Source of the DNA: Arthrobacter bussei
GTDB lineage: Bacteria; Actinomycetota; Actinomycetes; Actinomycetales; Micrococcaceae
Direction of reading: 5' to 3'
DNA length: 64,000 nucleotides
Assembly (NCBI RefSeq): GCF_009377195.2
Contig: NZ_VJXX01000001.1
Coordinates: 992,001 to 1,056,000 of the forward strand
Shown here: piece by piece, positions 50,224 through 58,510 of the stretch
How the letters are laid out: each line of letters begins with the position of its first letter
How positions within the stretch are numbered: the stretch's first letter is position 1
Translations under genes and position numbers: made by a program
The notes under the pieces: model-generated
What the model was told of the DNA's origin: nothing
Seen by the model: the letters and a program-made list of their open reading frames with translations, nothing else
Database searches by the model: none

Positions 50224-50925
50224 CTACTGGGCGCGGGAGATCGGACCGAGGTCCGGCTCCTGCGCCCTCTGCGCGTGGTAGGCGAGGATCTGCAGCTCGG
50301 TGGACATGTCGACCTTGCGCAGCTGCACGTGCGACGGGACCTGCAGCACCACCGGGGCGAAGCTCAGGATGCTGGAGATGCCGGCCGCCACCAGCCGGTC
50401 GCACAGTTCCTGGGCGACGGACCCGGGCACGGAGAGCACGGCCATGTTGGTACGGGTCCGCTCCAGGACCGTCTCGAGGTCGTCCACGGCACTGACCCGG
50501 AGATATCCGACCTCCGCTCCGACGACGAGCTGGTCGGCGTCGAACAGCGCCACGATCTCGAAGCCGCGCGAGACGAAGCCCGAATAGCCGGCCAGCGCCC
50601 GGCCGAGATTACCGGCGCCGATGATGGCCACCCGCCAGTCGAGCGTCAGCCCGAGGGCGATGGAGATCTGCCGGTTGAGGTACTGCACGTCGTAGCCGAC
50701 GCCGCGCGTGCCGTAGGAGCCGAGGTAGGACAGGTCCTTGCGGAGCATCGGCGAGTTGACCCCCGCGGCGTCCGCCAGCTCCTCCGAGGAGACACGCTCG
50801 ATCCCCTCGCCGAGCAGCGTGTTGAGCGCCCTCAGGTAGATGGTGAGGCGCGCCACCGAGGCGGGAGGGATATGGCGCACCGGATCGCCCACGGGGTGGA
50901 GGCCTGGCATGTCCGGTGGTGTCAC
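50224..50925 (-). CDS. rex: Redox-sensing transcriptional repressor Rex
   Basis: A 233-residue NADH/NAD+ sensor. The N-terminal winged helix includes VARLTIYLRALNTLLGEGIERVSSEELADAAGVNSPMLRKDLSYLGSYGTRGVGYDV. The Rossmann motif is AIIGAGNLGRALAGYSG (about residues 100-116). The C-terminal swapped helix follows. Rex usually represses respiratory and cytochrome genes at low oxygen, and cytochrome c maturation genes lie just to the left, though no TTGTGAA-type Rex site was seen in them. A few actinobacteria encode it next to hemA; the window does not show hemA. Confidence 0.94.
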   Translation of the reverse strand: MTPPDMPGLHPVGDPVRHIPPASVARLTIYLRALNTLLGEGIERVSSEELADAAGVNSPMLRKDLSYLGSYGTRGVGYDVQYLNRQISIALGLTLDWRVAIIGAGNLGRALAGYSGFVSRGFEIVALFDADQLVVGAEVGYLRVSAVDDLETVLERTRTNMAVLSVPGSVAQELCDRLVAAGISSILSFAPVVLQVPSHVQLRKVDMSTELQILAYHAQRAQEPDLGPISRAQ

Positions 50926-51128
50926 AGTGTGCGGCTCCGTTGCTAGCGCCGCCGCACCCCGGCGGAGGACGGCGGATCCTGGACCCTCGACGGCGGGGGC
51001 GGAAGTATCACCACTTTATGCCGAGCGCGCAGGGCCACCAAGCCCACCGTCGCCCGACACCCCCGGACAGCCCGGCCGTGGCTCGGCGGAGGTCCGGAGG
51101 AGCTCGGCGGGCACCGTTCGTCGTCACC

Positions 51129-51392
51129 TCAACCGCCGGAGAGCAGCCTCCGCAGCCTCGCCTCGTCGATGGACCAGAAATCGCGCTGCACCCCGTCGAT
51201 GAACAGCACCGGCAGTTCCTCCGCGAAGCGGGCTCCTGCCGCGGGAGCCTCGGTGACGGAGACCTCCTGCCACTCGAGCCCCAGCTCCTGCACGACGCGG
51301 GCCACGACGAGCCGGGCGTCCTCGCAGAGATGGCACGCCGGACGGGTCAGGAGGACGGTGCCGGTCGCGGGGATCTCCGCCGATGCTTCCAT
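51129..51392 (-). CDS. Glutaredoxin-like protein (DUF836 type)
   Basis: An 87-residue thioredoxin-fold protein. The active-site motif is CHLC (TRPACHLCEDARLVV), in place of the CPYC of true glutaredoxins, and ELPVLFIDGVQ holds the cis-Pro. It ends in FWSIDEARLRRLL. It is divergent from the HAD hydrolase, with 60 bases between start codons, and 203 bases upstream of rex on the same strand. A thiol-redox role is expected; partners are unknown. The M. tuberculosis Rv0508 protein appears to be its counterpart. Confidence 0.87.
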   Translation of the reverse strand: MEASAEIPATGTVLLTRPACHLCEDARLVVARVVQELGLEWQEVSVTEAPAAGARFAEELPVLFIDGVQRDFWSIDEARLRRLLSGG

Positions 51393-51440
51393 CACTCCAC
51401 CGTACTGCCGGGTGACGTCGGGGGCAGCGGGACGACGAAC

Positions 51441-51446
51441 TACACT
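51441..51446 (+). promoter_or_regulatory. -10 element TACACT for leaderless HAD hydrolase mRNA
   Basis: TACACT ends six bases before ATG 51453. This supports that start and a leaderless transcript. Confidence 0.6.
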
Positions 51447-51452
51447 CGGAGC

Positions 51453-52265
51453 ATGCCGGACGCCGCTCGGGGCACGCAGCCCATGCCAGGGCCTCCGGCG
51501 ACCGTCCAGGGCGAGGCCGCCTTCTTCGACGTGGACAATACCCTGATGCGCGGTGCGAGCCTCTTCCACGTCGGCCGGAAGATGTACCAGCGCAAGGCGT
51601 TCACCCTGCGCTTCGCCGCCGGCCTCGCGTGGAAGCAACTCCGTTTCATCATGCGGGGCGAGACCATGACGGACGTCAACTCGGTGCGGGACGCCGCCCT
51701 CGCCTTCGCCATCGGCATCGCCCACGAGGACATCCTCGCCCTCGGCGAAGAGGTGTACGACGAGATGATCGCCTCCAAGATCTGGCCCGGCGCACGCGCC
51801 CTCACCGAACACCACCTGTCCGCGAACCGCCAGGTCTGGCTCGTCACGGGGACGCCGGTCGAGGTGGCCGCGGTCATCTCGAGCAGGCTGGGCCTGACGG
51901 GCGCCCTCGGGACCGTCGGCGAAGTGGCCGACGGTCTCTACACAGGGAAGCTGGTGGGCGAGTTCCTCCACGGACCCGCGAAAGCCGTCGCCGTCCTCGA
52001 CCTCGCGGAACGGGAGAACCTCGATCTCTCGCGCTGCTGGGGGTACAGCGACTCCTACAACGACATCCCGCTGCTGACCGCCGTCGGCCATCCCGTGGCC
52101 ATCAACCCGGATGGCAGGCTGCGCCGCCACGCCCGCGCGAACAACTGGCCCGTCTACGACTTCCGGAGCGGACGGCGCGCCGCGACGCTCGGGCTGCGGG
52201 CGGCGACGGTCGCGGGATCGGTCTACGGCCTCTGGCGGGGCTTCTCCCGCTTCCGGAGCCGCTGA
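51453..52265 (+). CDS. HAD-IB family hydrolase (SerB/Rv0505c-like)
   Basis: A 270-residue haloacid dehalogenase-superfamily phosphatase. Motif I is AAFFDVDNTLMRG with nucleophile Asp, motif II is WLVTGTPVEV, and motif IV is YSDSYNDIPLLTAVG. The cap contains KQLRFIMRGETM and runs through IWPGARALTEHHL. It belongs to subfamily IB, near phosphoserine phosphatases; related proteins may act on phospholipid intermediates. The C-terminal 30 residues are basic and partly hydrophobic. Upstream in-frame sequence was rejected as non-homologous. Confidence 0.88.
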   Translation: MPDAARGTQPMPGPPATVQGEAAFFDVDNTLMRGASLFHVGRKMYQRKAFTLRFAAGLAWKQLRFIMRGETMTDVNSVRDAALAFAIGIAHEDILALGEEVYDEMIASKIWPGARALTEHHLSANRQVWLVTGTPVEVAAVISSRLGLTGALGTVGEVADGLYTGKLVGEFLHGPAKAVAVLDLAERENLDLSRCWGYSDSYNDIPLLTAVGHPVAINPDGRLRRHARANNWPVYDFRSGRRAATLGLRAATVAGSVYGLWRGFSRFRSR

Positions 52266-52330
52266 CGCCGAGCGGCTCAGGTCGCCGACCCCGCGGTCGC
52301 GACACCGCTCTGCATCCGGCGGCGGGTGAG

Positions 52331-52447
52331 CGGTGGCCGACGAGCGACCCCGGACCGTGACCGATCTCCAATCTCCGGTGGCCGACGAGCGACCCCGATC
52401 TCCTGCCGCCGATCTCGGACCTCCGGTGGCCGGTGATCGATCCCGGC
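52331..52447. repeat. Degenerate 45-bp direct repeats after the HAD gene
   Basis: The 22-base unit from 52331 recurs exactly at 52376 (period 45), and a partial third copy starts near 52424. The repeats are intergenic, between the HAD hydrolase and bS22 genes, and precede the shared terminator. Confidence 0.7.
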
Positions 52448-52464
52448 CGTCCCCGGGAACGACG

Positions 52465-52502
52465 ACGGCCCGGCACCCCACGAGGGTGGGATTCCGGGCC
52501 GT
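52465..52502. terminator. Bidirectional terminator between HAD hydrolase and bS22 genes
   Basis: ACGGCCCGG (52465-52473) pairs with CCGGGCCGT (52494-52502), with CCCAC/GTGGG inside. It lies 31 bases beyond the bS22 stop and serves the convergent HAD gene as well. Confidence 0.8.
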
Positions 52503-52532
52503 TCGGCAGACCTCGGCGCTGGGCCGGGCTGT

Positions 52533-52631
52533 CTACTTCTTGTTGCGGCGCTGGTGGCGCGTCTTGCGCAGCAGCTTGCGGTGCTTCTTCTTGGCCATAC
52601 GCTTGCGGCGCTTCTTGATTACTGAACCCAT
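52533..52631 (-). CDS. Small ribosomal subunit protein bS22 (AURKAIP1/COX24 domain)
   Basis: A 32-residue, very basic protein: MGSVIKKRRKRMAKKKHRK and then a LLRKTRHQRRNKK tail. This is the actinobacterial bS22 sequence, found on the 30S subunit near the decoding centre in mycobacterial ribosome structures. The ATG at 52631 was chosen because this short form is conserved; longer readings add an unrelated Thr/Pro-rich piece. It is a small gene that is easily missed. It follows the HTH gene, as in M. tuberculosis (Rv0500A-Rv0500B). Confidence 0.92.
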   Translation of the reverse strand: MGSVIKKRRKRMAKKKHRKLLRKTRHQRRNKK

Positions 52632-52838
52632 AGAGTCCTCACAGACTGTTGTGGTGCCGGTCCCGCCCTCCGGCGACGTGCCAGGAGTCGGTACCGGGGT
52701 TGACGAAAGGCGTGTACCTGGTGGCAATCGCCCGGATGATGCACTGACTCGGACGGACCTGTGGCCGCCGAAAACGCTCCTTAACAGGGTACATCCGTTT
52801 GGTGGAGGGTCAGGACGGCCCGGCCGGGCAACGGTGGC

Positions 52839-53051
52839 TCAGGCGCTCTCGGACTGACCCTCCACCTGGGCCCGCTGGAGGAATTCCTCGACGGCCGACT
52901 CCGGAACACGGTATGAACGACCGAATTGCACGGCGGGCAGGTCCCCGGCGTGCACGAGCCGGTACACGGTCATCTTCGACACCCGCATGAGGTCGGCGAC
53001 CTCCGCGACCGTCAAGAACTGCACATCCGAGAAGTTAATCCCGTCTGCCAT
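52839..53051 (-). CDS. Small excisionase-like helix-turn-helix protein
   Basis: A 70-residue MerR-like/excisionase-type DNA-binding protein. FLTVAEVADLMRVSKMTVYRLVHAGDLPAVQFGRSYRVPESAVEEFLQRA covers the helix-turn-helix and wing. It is not a phage excisionase: it sits beside bS22 as in many actinobacteria (Rv0500A in M. tuberculosis). ATG 53051 has AATAGT six bases upstream, which fits the leaderless pattern; an ATG seven codons earlier is the alternative. Confidence 0.87.
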   Translation of the reverse strand: MADGINFSDVQFLTVAEVADLMRVSKMTVYRLVHAGDLPAVQFGRSYRVPESAVEEFLQRAQVEGQSESA

Positions 53052-53302
53052 CTCACCACTATTCCTTTGCATGGAGGTCCGTAACTCACCCTGAGACCGG
53101 CATCGAGAAAGACACCCCTGAGCGACTGATCGGCGTGTCGCCTTGAAGCATAAGGATTATCCGCCTAGGGGATCACTGTAGTGGCTGATGTGGCCAAAGT
53201 GAAAGGGCGCCCCGGAGCCCGTGCCCGCCGGCTCCGACCAGCCGTTCTCCCGCCGTTCTCCTGCCCTTCTTCAGCCTCGAAGCGCGGCGCGATCGCCCGA
53301 CG

Positions 53303-53821
53303 CTACGAGGACGGATCGCGACGCCGGCGGAGCTGCGACAGGAGATCCGCGGCCCGCTCCGCCGCGCGTCCCATGGTCCGGCCGAGCTGCGCCCTCGAAC
53401 CGTCCGCCTCGGCGAGCGGGTCCGGTCCGGCGAGGACCGCGGCGGCCAGGACGGCGTCCTGTGCCTGACCCTCCCCGGCCCGGCCCTGCCCCGGCTGCGT
53501 GCCGAGCGCTTCGACGAGATCCTCCACCGTCGGCGCCTCCGCCTCCGCCTCGGCGAGCGGTCGTGGCTCCACGCCGTCGAGCCACTCCCTCACGAGGCCC
53601 AGTGGGGCGGTGTCGAGCGAGTAGAACCGCTTCTGCCCCTGGGCCCGCATGGAGACCAGTCCCGCCTCCCGGAGGACCTTGAGATGCTTCGATACGGTCG
53701 GCTGGCTCACGTGCAGCTCGACCACGAGCTCCCCCACCGCTTTGTCGCCGTCGCGCAGATGCTCGAGGATCTGTCTGCGCGTGCTCTCGGCGATGACAGC
53801 GAAAACATCATCGATACCCAT
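53303..53821 (-). CDS. ArsR family transcriptional regulator
   Basis: A 172-residue protein. The ArsR winged helix covers residues 1-85 (VFAVIAESTRRQILEHLRDGDKAVGELVVELHVSQPTVSKHLKVLREAGLVSMRAQGQKRFYSL). It lacks the ELCVCDL metal-site Cys of ArsR/SmtB sensors, so it probably does not sense metals. The remaining 85 residues are Ala/Glu-rich and probably disordered or helical. It lies 50 bases downstream of acuC on the same strand, possibly co-transcribed. Targets are unknown. Confidence 0.88.
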   Translation of the reverse strand: MGIDDVFAVIAESTRRQILEHLRDGDKAVGELVVELHVSQPTVSKHLKVLREAGLVSMRAQGQKRFYSLDTAPLGLVREWLDGVEPRPLAEAEAEAPTVEDLVEALGTQPGQGRAGEGQAQDAVLAAAVLAGPDPLAEADGSRAQLGRTMGRAAERAADLLSQLRRRRDPSS

Positions 53822-53871
53822 CCGCCCACCCTAGCGATATATACGCCGGACGGCATCCTGCCGCGCGATGG

Positions 53872-55074
53872 TCAGTCGAACCAGGGGTCCAGCCCGTGGA
53901 GGGGGAAGACGGCCTTGCGCGTCGCCATGACGGTCCGGTCCAGCTCGTCGTCGGGGTCGTAGCCGATCTCCCAGGAGCGCCACCAGGTGTCGGCGCCGTC
54001 ACCCATGAGGGGTGGCGCATCGACGCCGTGCCGTTCGAGCACGTAGTCCCGCCACGCCGCAGGGACGGGTGTCGCCGGGCCCATCGGAGCCCCCGCAGCG
54101 ACGGCGACGAGGAGCGTCCACGACCGCGGGACCACGCTGGCGAGCGCGTACCCGCCCCCGCCGGTCGCGATCCAGCGGCCTCCGCAGAGCCGGTCCGCCA
54201 GGTCCCTGACTGCCAGCATGAGGATGTGCTGGGCATCGATGCTGACCCTCAGGTTCGTCAGGGGATCCTCGCGGTGGGAATCGCAGCCGTGCTGGCTGAC
54301 GACCACGTCCGGAGCGAAGGCTCCGGCAAGCTGTGGGACCACTGCGTGGAAGGCCCGCAGGAGAGCGGCGTCTCCGGCCGTCGTCGGCAGTGCCACGTTC
54401 ACCGCGGACCCCTCCGCGCCCGGCCCGCCGATCTCGTTCGCGAATCCCGTACCCGGGAACAGGCTCATCCCGGTCTCGTGGAGGGAGATCGTCAGGACCC
54501 GGGGATCGTCCCAGAAGATGCTCTCGGTGCCGTCCCCGTGGTGGGCGTCGACGTCGACGTAGAGGACGCGCTGCGCTCCGCGGTCGAGCAGTCGCTGGAT
54601 GGAGGCGGCGGCGTCGTTGTAGATGCAGAAGCCGCTGGCCCGGGACCGCGCCGCGTGGTGCATCCCGCCACCGAAGTTGACGGCCCGGACGGCGCGGCCG
54701 CTCATGAGGGCGTCGGCGGCATCCAGGGACCCGCCGGCGAGCCGCGCGCTGGCCTCGTGCATGCCGCTGAACGCGGGGTTGTCCTCGGTGCCGATGCCGT
54801 GCGCGGCGTCAGATCGGTCCGGATTCCAGCTCAGGTCGCGGACGGCACGGATGTAGTCCTCGCTGTGGACCGTCGCGAGGTCCTCGTCGGAGGCGACGGA
54901 CGGGGCGACCACCCGGACGCCGTCGAGGTCGAGCAGTCCGGAATCACCCAGGAGCCGGGCCGTCAGGTGCAGCCGCTCCGGGTTCATGGGGTGCTGCAGG
55001 CCGAAATCGTAGGCCAGCATGGCCTCGTCCCAGGCGACCTGCAGGGGTACCGCCGGACCGGTGTGCGTAGACAT
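53872..55074 (-). CDS. acuC: AcuC-type deacetylase (histone deacetylase superfamily)
   Basis: A 400-residue class I HDAC-like enzyme that removes acetyl groups from lysines, in known cases from acetyl-CoA synthetase. The zinc ligands and catalytic residues are in NFGGGMHHAARSRASGFCIYNDAAASI, YVDVDAHHGDGTESIF and QHGCDSHREDPLTNLRVS. GGGGYALASVVPRSWTLL is also conserved. ATG 55074 starts the family-like sequence. It is divergent from trkH. The class also contains acetylpolyamine amidohydrolases, but AcuC fits best by length. Confidence 0.9.
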   Translation of the reverse strand: MSTHTGPAVPLQVAWDEAMLAYDFGLQHPMNPERLHLTARLLGDSGLLDLDGVRVVAPSVASDEDLATVHSEDYIRAVRDLSWNPDRSDAAHGIGTEDNPAFSGMHEASARLAGGSLDAADALMSGRAVRAVNFGGGMHHAARSRASGFCIYNDAAASIQRLLDRGAQRVLYVDVDAHHGDGTESIFWDDPRVLTISLHETGMSLFPGTGFANEIGGPGAEGSAVNVALPTTAGDAALLRAFHAVVPQLAGAFAPDVVVSQHGCDSHREDPLTNLRVSIDAQHILMLAVRDLADRLCGGRWIATGGGGYALASVVPRSWTLLVAVAAGAPMGPATPVPAAWRDYVLERHGVDAPPLMGDGADTWWRSWEIGYDPDDELDRTVMATRKAVFPLHGLDPWFD

Positions 55075-55202
55075 CCCTGCAAGGGTACGCGATGCCTGAT
55101 CTTCCCACGACGGGGCGGAGTGAGATGCTTTACTACTGCAGGGGAGAATCAGGGGCAGCCGCTTCGGCGGAAGGACCGGCACACGGGGCAGAGCGGACGT
55201 CA

Positions 55203-56615
55203 ATGGTAAGTCAACAGCCACGGTGGCTGAAGGACGATCGACGCGGGTACGTCAGGCTGCTGGCCTCGGTCCGCGACTTCGTCGACTCCTTCGCGAACAG
55301 CTCCCCCGCCCGGCTGGCGCTCTTCATCTTCACGGCGGTCATCCTCGTGTTCACCGCGCTGCTGAGCCTGCCGATGTCCTCGGCCACCGGAGAGGTCACG
55401 GCGCTGCACGACGCGTTCTTCACCGCGGTATCCGCCGTCTGCGTCACCGGCCTCACCGTCGTCTCGACCGCCACCCACTGGTCCTTCTTCGGGCAGCTGG
55501 TGATCCTCCTCGGCATCTTCATCGGCGGCCTCGGCACCCTGACCCTCGCGTCGCTCCTCGCGCTGATCGTGAGCAAGCGGCTCGGGGTGCGTGGGAAGCT
55601 CCTGGCCCAGGAGGCACTCAACAACGCCAGCCGGCTCGGCGAGATCGGCACGCTGCTGCGGATCGTCATCACCACCTCCGTGGTGATCGAGATCGTCCTG
55701 GCCATCGTGCTGATCCCCCGGTTCGTGATCCTCGGCGAGCCATGGTGGCAGGCGGTGTGGCACGGCGTCTTCTACTCCATCTCCGCCTTCAACAACGCCG
55801 GCTTCACCCCGCACAGTGACGGGCTGGTGCCGTACGAGACCGACCTCTGGATCCTCACGCCCCTGATGGTCGGCGTGTTCCTCGGCAGTCTCGGCTTCCC
55901 CGTGGTGATGGTGCTCGTCCAGGTGCGGCACCGTTTCCGCAAGTGGACGCTGCACGCGAAGCTGACCGTCTCCGTCTCCCTGATCCTGCTCGTCGCGGGC
56001 ACCTTCGCCTGGGGCTTCCTCGAGTGGGAGAACGAACGCACCATCTCGAACCTGAGCGTCGCCGACAAGACGATCCACGCCCTGTTCGCCTCGGTGATGA
56101 CGCGGTCCGGTGGCTTCAACCTCGTGGACCAGAACGACATGACGTCCACCACGATGCTGCTCACCGATGCCCTCATGTTCGCCGGCGGCGGCTCGGCCTC
56201 GACCGCGGGCGGGATCAAGGTGACCACCATCGCCGTCATGTTCCTCGCCATCGTCGCGGAGGCCCGCGGGGACAGCGATGTGAGGGCCTGGGGCCGCACC
56301 ATCCCCTCGGGCGCCATGAGGGTGGCCATCTCCGTGATCTTCATGGGCGCCACCCTGGTGCTGATCGGCAGTGCGCTGATCCTCAGCATGACGGACGAGC
56401 CCCTGGACAAGGTGGTGTTCGAGGTCATCTCAGCGTTCGCGACCTGCGGCCTCAGTACGAACCTCAGTGCCGAACTCCCACCCGCCGGCAAGTACGTCCT
56501 GTCCGCCCTGATGTTCGCCGGGCGCATGGGAACCATCACGCTCGCCTCAGCCCTGGCGCTGAGGCAGCGCAGCACGCTCTACCGATACCCCGACGAGAGG
56601 CCGATCATTGGCTGA
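55203..56615 (+). CDS. Trk/Ktr-type potassium transporter membrane subunit
   Basis: A 470-residue potassium channel-like transporter of the TrkH/KtrB superfamily. It has four M1-P-M2 repeats. The pore loops include FTAVSAVCVTGLTVVSTAT, SISAFNNAGFTPHSDGL, SVMTRSGGFNLVD and ISAFATCGLSTNLSAEL, each with the selectivity glycine. A short cytoplasmic N-terminus precedes the first helix at about residue 38. The gene overlaps the TrkA-type regulator by eight bases, so the two form a Ktr-like complex. KtrB is the likely subtype. Confidence 0.93.
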   Translation: MVSQQPRWLKDDRRGYVRLLASVRDFVDSFANSSPARLALFIFTAVILVFTALLSLPMSSATGEVTALHDAFFTAVSAVCVTGLTVVSTATHWSFFGQLVILLGIFIGGLGTLTLASLLALIVSKRLGVRGKLLAQEALNNASRLGEIGTLLRIVITTSVVIEIVLAIVLIPRFVILGEPWWQAVWHGVFYSISAFNNAGFTPHSDGLVPYETDLWILTPLMVGVFLGSLGFPVVMVLVQVRHRFRKWTLHAKLTVSVSLILLVAGTFAWGFLEWENERTISNLSVADKTIHALFASVMTRSGGFNLVDQNDMTSTTMLLTDALMFAGGGSASTAGGIKVTTIAVMFLAIVAEARGDSDVRAWGRTIPSGAMRVAISVIFMGATLVLIGSALILSMTDEPLDKVVFEVISAFATCGLSTNLSAELPPAGKYVLSALMFAGRMGTITLASALALRQRSTLYRYPDERPIIG

Positions 56616-57276
56616 GAGACCCGCCCACAACGCCCCCGTCCTCGTGATCGGCCTCGGCCGGTTCGGTGCGGCGACCGCCGAGCAACTGGTCCGCCAGGGG
56701 CGCGAGGTCCTCGCCATCGAGCGGGATCCGCAACTCGTGCAGAAGTTCGCGAGCATCCTCACGCACGTCGTGGAGGCGGATGCCACGAACATCGATTCGC
56801 TGCGCCAGCTCGGCGCCCAGGAGTTCTCCGCGGCCGTCGTCGGGGTGGGCACGTCGATCGAGTCGAGCGTGCTCATCGCCGCGAACCTCGTGGACCTCGG
56901 GATCGACCACCTGTGGGTCAAGGCGATCACCCCCTCGCACGGCAAGATCCTGAAGCGCATCGGCGCGAACCATGTCATCTACCCCGAGGCCGACGCCGGG
57001 CAGCGCGCAGCGCACCTCGTGGGCGGACGGATGCTGGACTTCATCGAGTTCGACGACGGCTTCGCGATCGTGAAGATGTACCCGCCGAAGGAGACCCAGG
57101 GCTTCACGCTTGCGGAATCGGCGGTGCGCTCCAAGTACGGCGTCACCGTGGTCGGCGTGAAATCGCCGGGCGAGGACTTCACCTACGCCCGCCCGGACAC
57201 GAAGGTCTCGGGCCGGGACATGCTGATCGTCTCGGGGCACGTGGACCTGCTCGAGCGCTTCGCCGGCCGGCCGTAG
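56608..57276 (+). CDS. Trk/Ktr-type potassium uptake regulator (RCK domain protein)
   Basis: A 222-residue cytosolic gating ring subunit. The RCK-N Rossmann motif is VLVIGLGRFGAATAEQL (residues 11-27), followed by ADATNIDSLRQLGAQEFSAAVVGVG. The RCK-C domain (about 135-218) probably binds a second nucleotide or ion. The start is a TTG (56608) with GAGAGG eight bases upstream, overlapping the transporter stop; no ATG or GTG fits as well. Nucleotide binding switches the partner channel. Confidence 0.93.
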   Translation: MAERPAHNAPVLVIGLGRFGAATAEQLVRQGREVLAIERDPQLVQKFASILTHVVEADATNIDSLRQLGAQEFSAAVVGVGTSIESSVLIAANLVDLGIDHLWVKAITPSHGKILKRIGANHVIYPEADAGQRAAHLVGGRMLDFIEFDDGFAIVKMYPPKETQGFTLAESAVRSKYGVTVVGVKSPGEDFTYARPDTKVSGRDMLIVSGHVDLLERFAGRP

Positions 57277-57277
57277 G

Positions 57278-58510
57278 GTGCCGGCACTCCAGACCCCGGC
57301 GCCACCGACGGCGTCCGGCAGGGTGGCCGCACTCAATGCTGCCGCCTGCGCCCTGGTGCTCGCCGTCGTCGTCCTCGCCGCGCAGATCCATGGCCTGGAC
57401 CTCACGGTGTACCGGGAGGGTGCGCTCGCCCTGCTGGGCCGCGCGGGCGACAAGGAGCTGTACGACGACGTGCTGGTCCGGACGGACACCCGCGGGCTGC
57501 CCTTCACCTACCCGCCCTTCGCGGCGCTCCTCCTCATCCCCGTGGCACTCGTCCCCGAGGCCTGCGCCCTGGCACTCGTCACCGGGCTCTCCTGCATCTG
57601 CCTCGTGGGGGTGTCGGTCGTCGTCGTACGGTACCTGCGCTCCGCCGGTGTGTCCTGGAGCCGGCCGCCCCTGGCCCTGCCGGCGGTGGTACTCCTGATC
57701 GGCATCAGCGGACCGTGGCGGGAGGGCCTCGGCTTCGGGCAGGTCAACGCACTCCTGATGGTGCTGGTCCTCGCCGACCTGCTGCGCTCCACGCGGCTTC
57801 CCCCGGGGGTCCTGATCGGCATCGCCGCGGGGATCAAGCTGACGCCGCTCGCCTTCGGCCTGGTGTTCCTGGCCCGCCGCGACTGGCGCTCGCTCGCCTG
57901 GCTCACCGCCTCCTTCGGCTCCACGGTCGCGGTCGCCTGGCTGGTGGCACCCCGCGACTCGGCGATCTTCTGGCTGGGCGCGCTCTTCGACGCCTCCCGC
58001 GTGGGCGACACCGCGGACCTCTACAACGTGTCGCTCAACTCGATCGTCATGCAGTCCGGCCTTCCCGACGGCCTCCAGCGCCCGCTCTGGCTCCTTGCGT
58101 CGCTCGCCGTGATCGTGGCCGGCTACCGCGCCATCAGGCGTGCCGACGACGACGGCGACCTCCTGCGCGCGATCACCGCGAACGCCGTCGTGATGCTGGC
58201 GATCTCACCCATCTCCTGGTTCCACCACTGGGTGTGGATCGCCCTGCTGTTCCCGGTGGGTCTCGTGTTCGCGCGATCGCGGGCGGGAGTGACGCGCGTC
58301 GTGACGTGGATCCTGCTCGCGGTGCTCCTACCGGTGATGATGTTCTCCTCCATCACCGTCACCCTGACCCTCACGGGCACCGTGTCCGGTCAGGGGCCGC
58401 TGCCGCTGGCGATCTTCTCCGGCCTCGGCGTCGTGGTGCCGGTGGCCCTGCTGGCAGTCTGGTCCCTGCATCCGGTCAGGACGACGCCGGAGCAGCCAGT
58501 TCGCGCGTGA
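57278..58510 (+). CDS. GT87/DUF2029 membrane glycosyltransferase
   Basis: A 410-residue polytopic enzyme of the GT-C fold. DLTVYREGALALLGRAGDKELYD carries the catalytic Asp after the first helix, YPPFAALLLIPVAL is the next motif, and GFGQVNALLMVLVLADLL is the hallmark of mycobacterial PimE/DUF2029 proteins, which use polyprenyl-phosphate-mannose to add alpha-1,2-mannose. Ten or so helices are predicted. It begins one base after the potassium regulator gene, so it may share its transcript. The 3' end overlaps the convergent proC by 35 bases. Confidence 0.87.
   Translation: MPALQTPAPPTASGRVAALNAAACALVLAVVVLAAQIHGLDLTVYREGALALLGRAGDKELYDDVLVRTDTRGLPFTYPPFAALLLIPVALVPEACALALVTGLSCICLVGVSVVVVRYLRSAGVSWSRPPLALPAVVLLIGISGPWREGLGFGQVNALLMVLVLADLLRSTRLPPGVLIGIAAGIKLTPLAFGLVFLARRDWRSLAWLTASFGSTVAVAWLVAPRDSAIFWLGALFDASRVGDTADLYNVSLNSIVMQSGLPDGLQRPLWLLASLAVIVAGYRAIRRADDDGDLLRAITANAVVMLAISPISWFHHWVWIALLFPVGLVFARSRAGVTRVVTWILLAVLLPVMMFSSITVTLTLTGTVSGQGPLPLAIFSGLGVVVPVALLAVWSLHPVRTTPEQPVRA

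Noticed and set aside
52839-53051. Phage excisionase
   Set aside because: The HTH type matches excisionases, but no integrase or attachment site is nearby and the neighbour is bS22, which is its usual chromosomal partner in actinobacteria.
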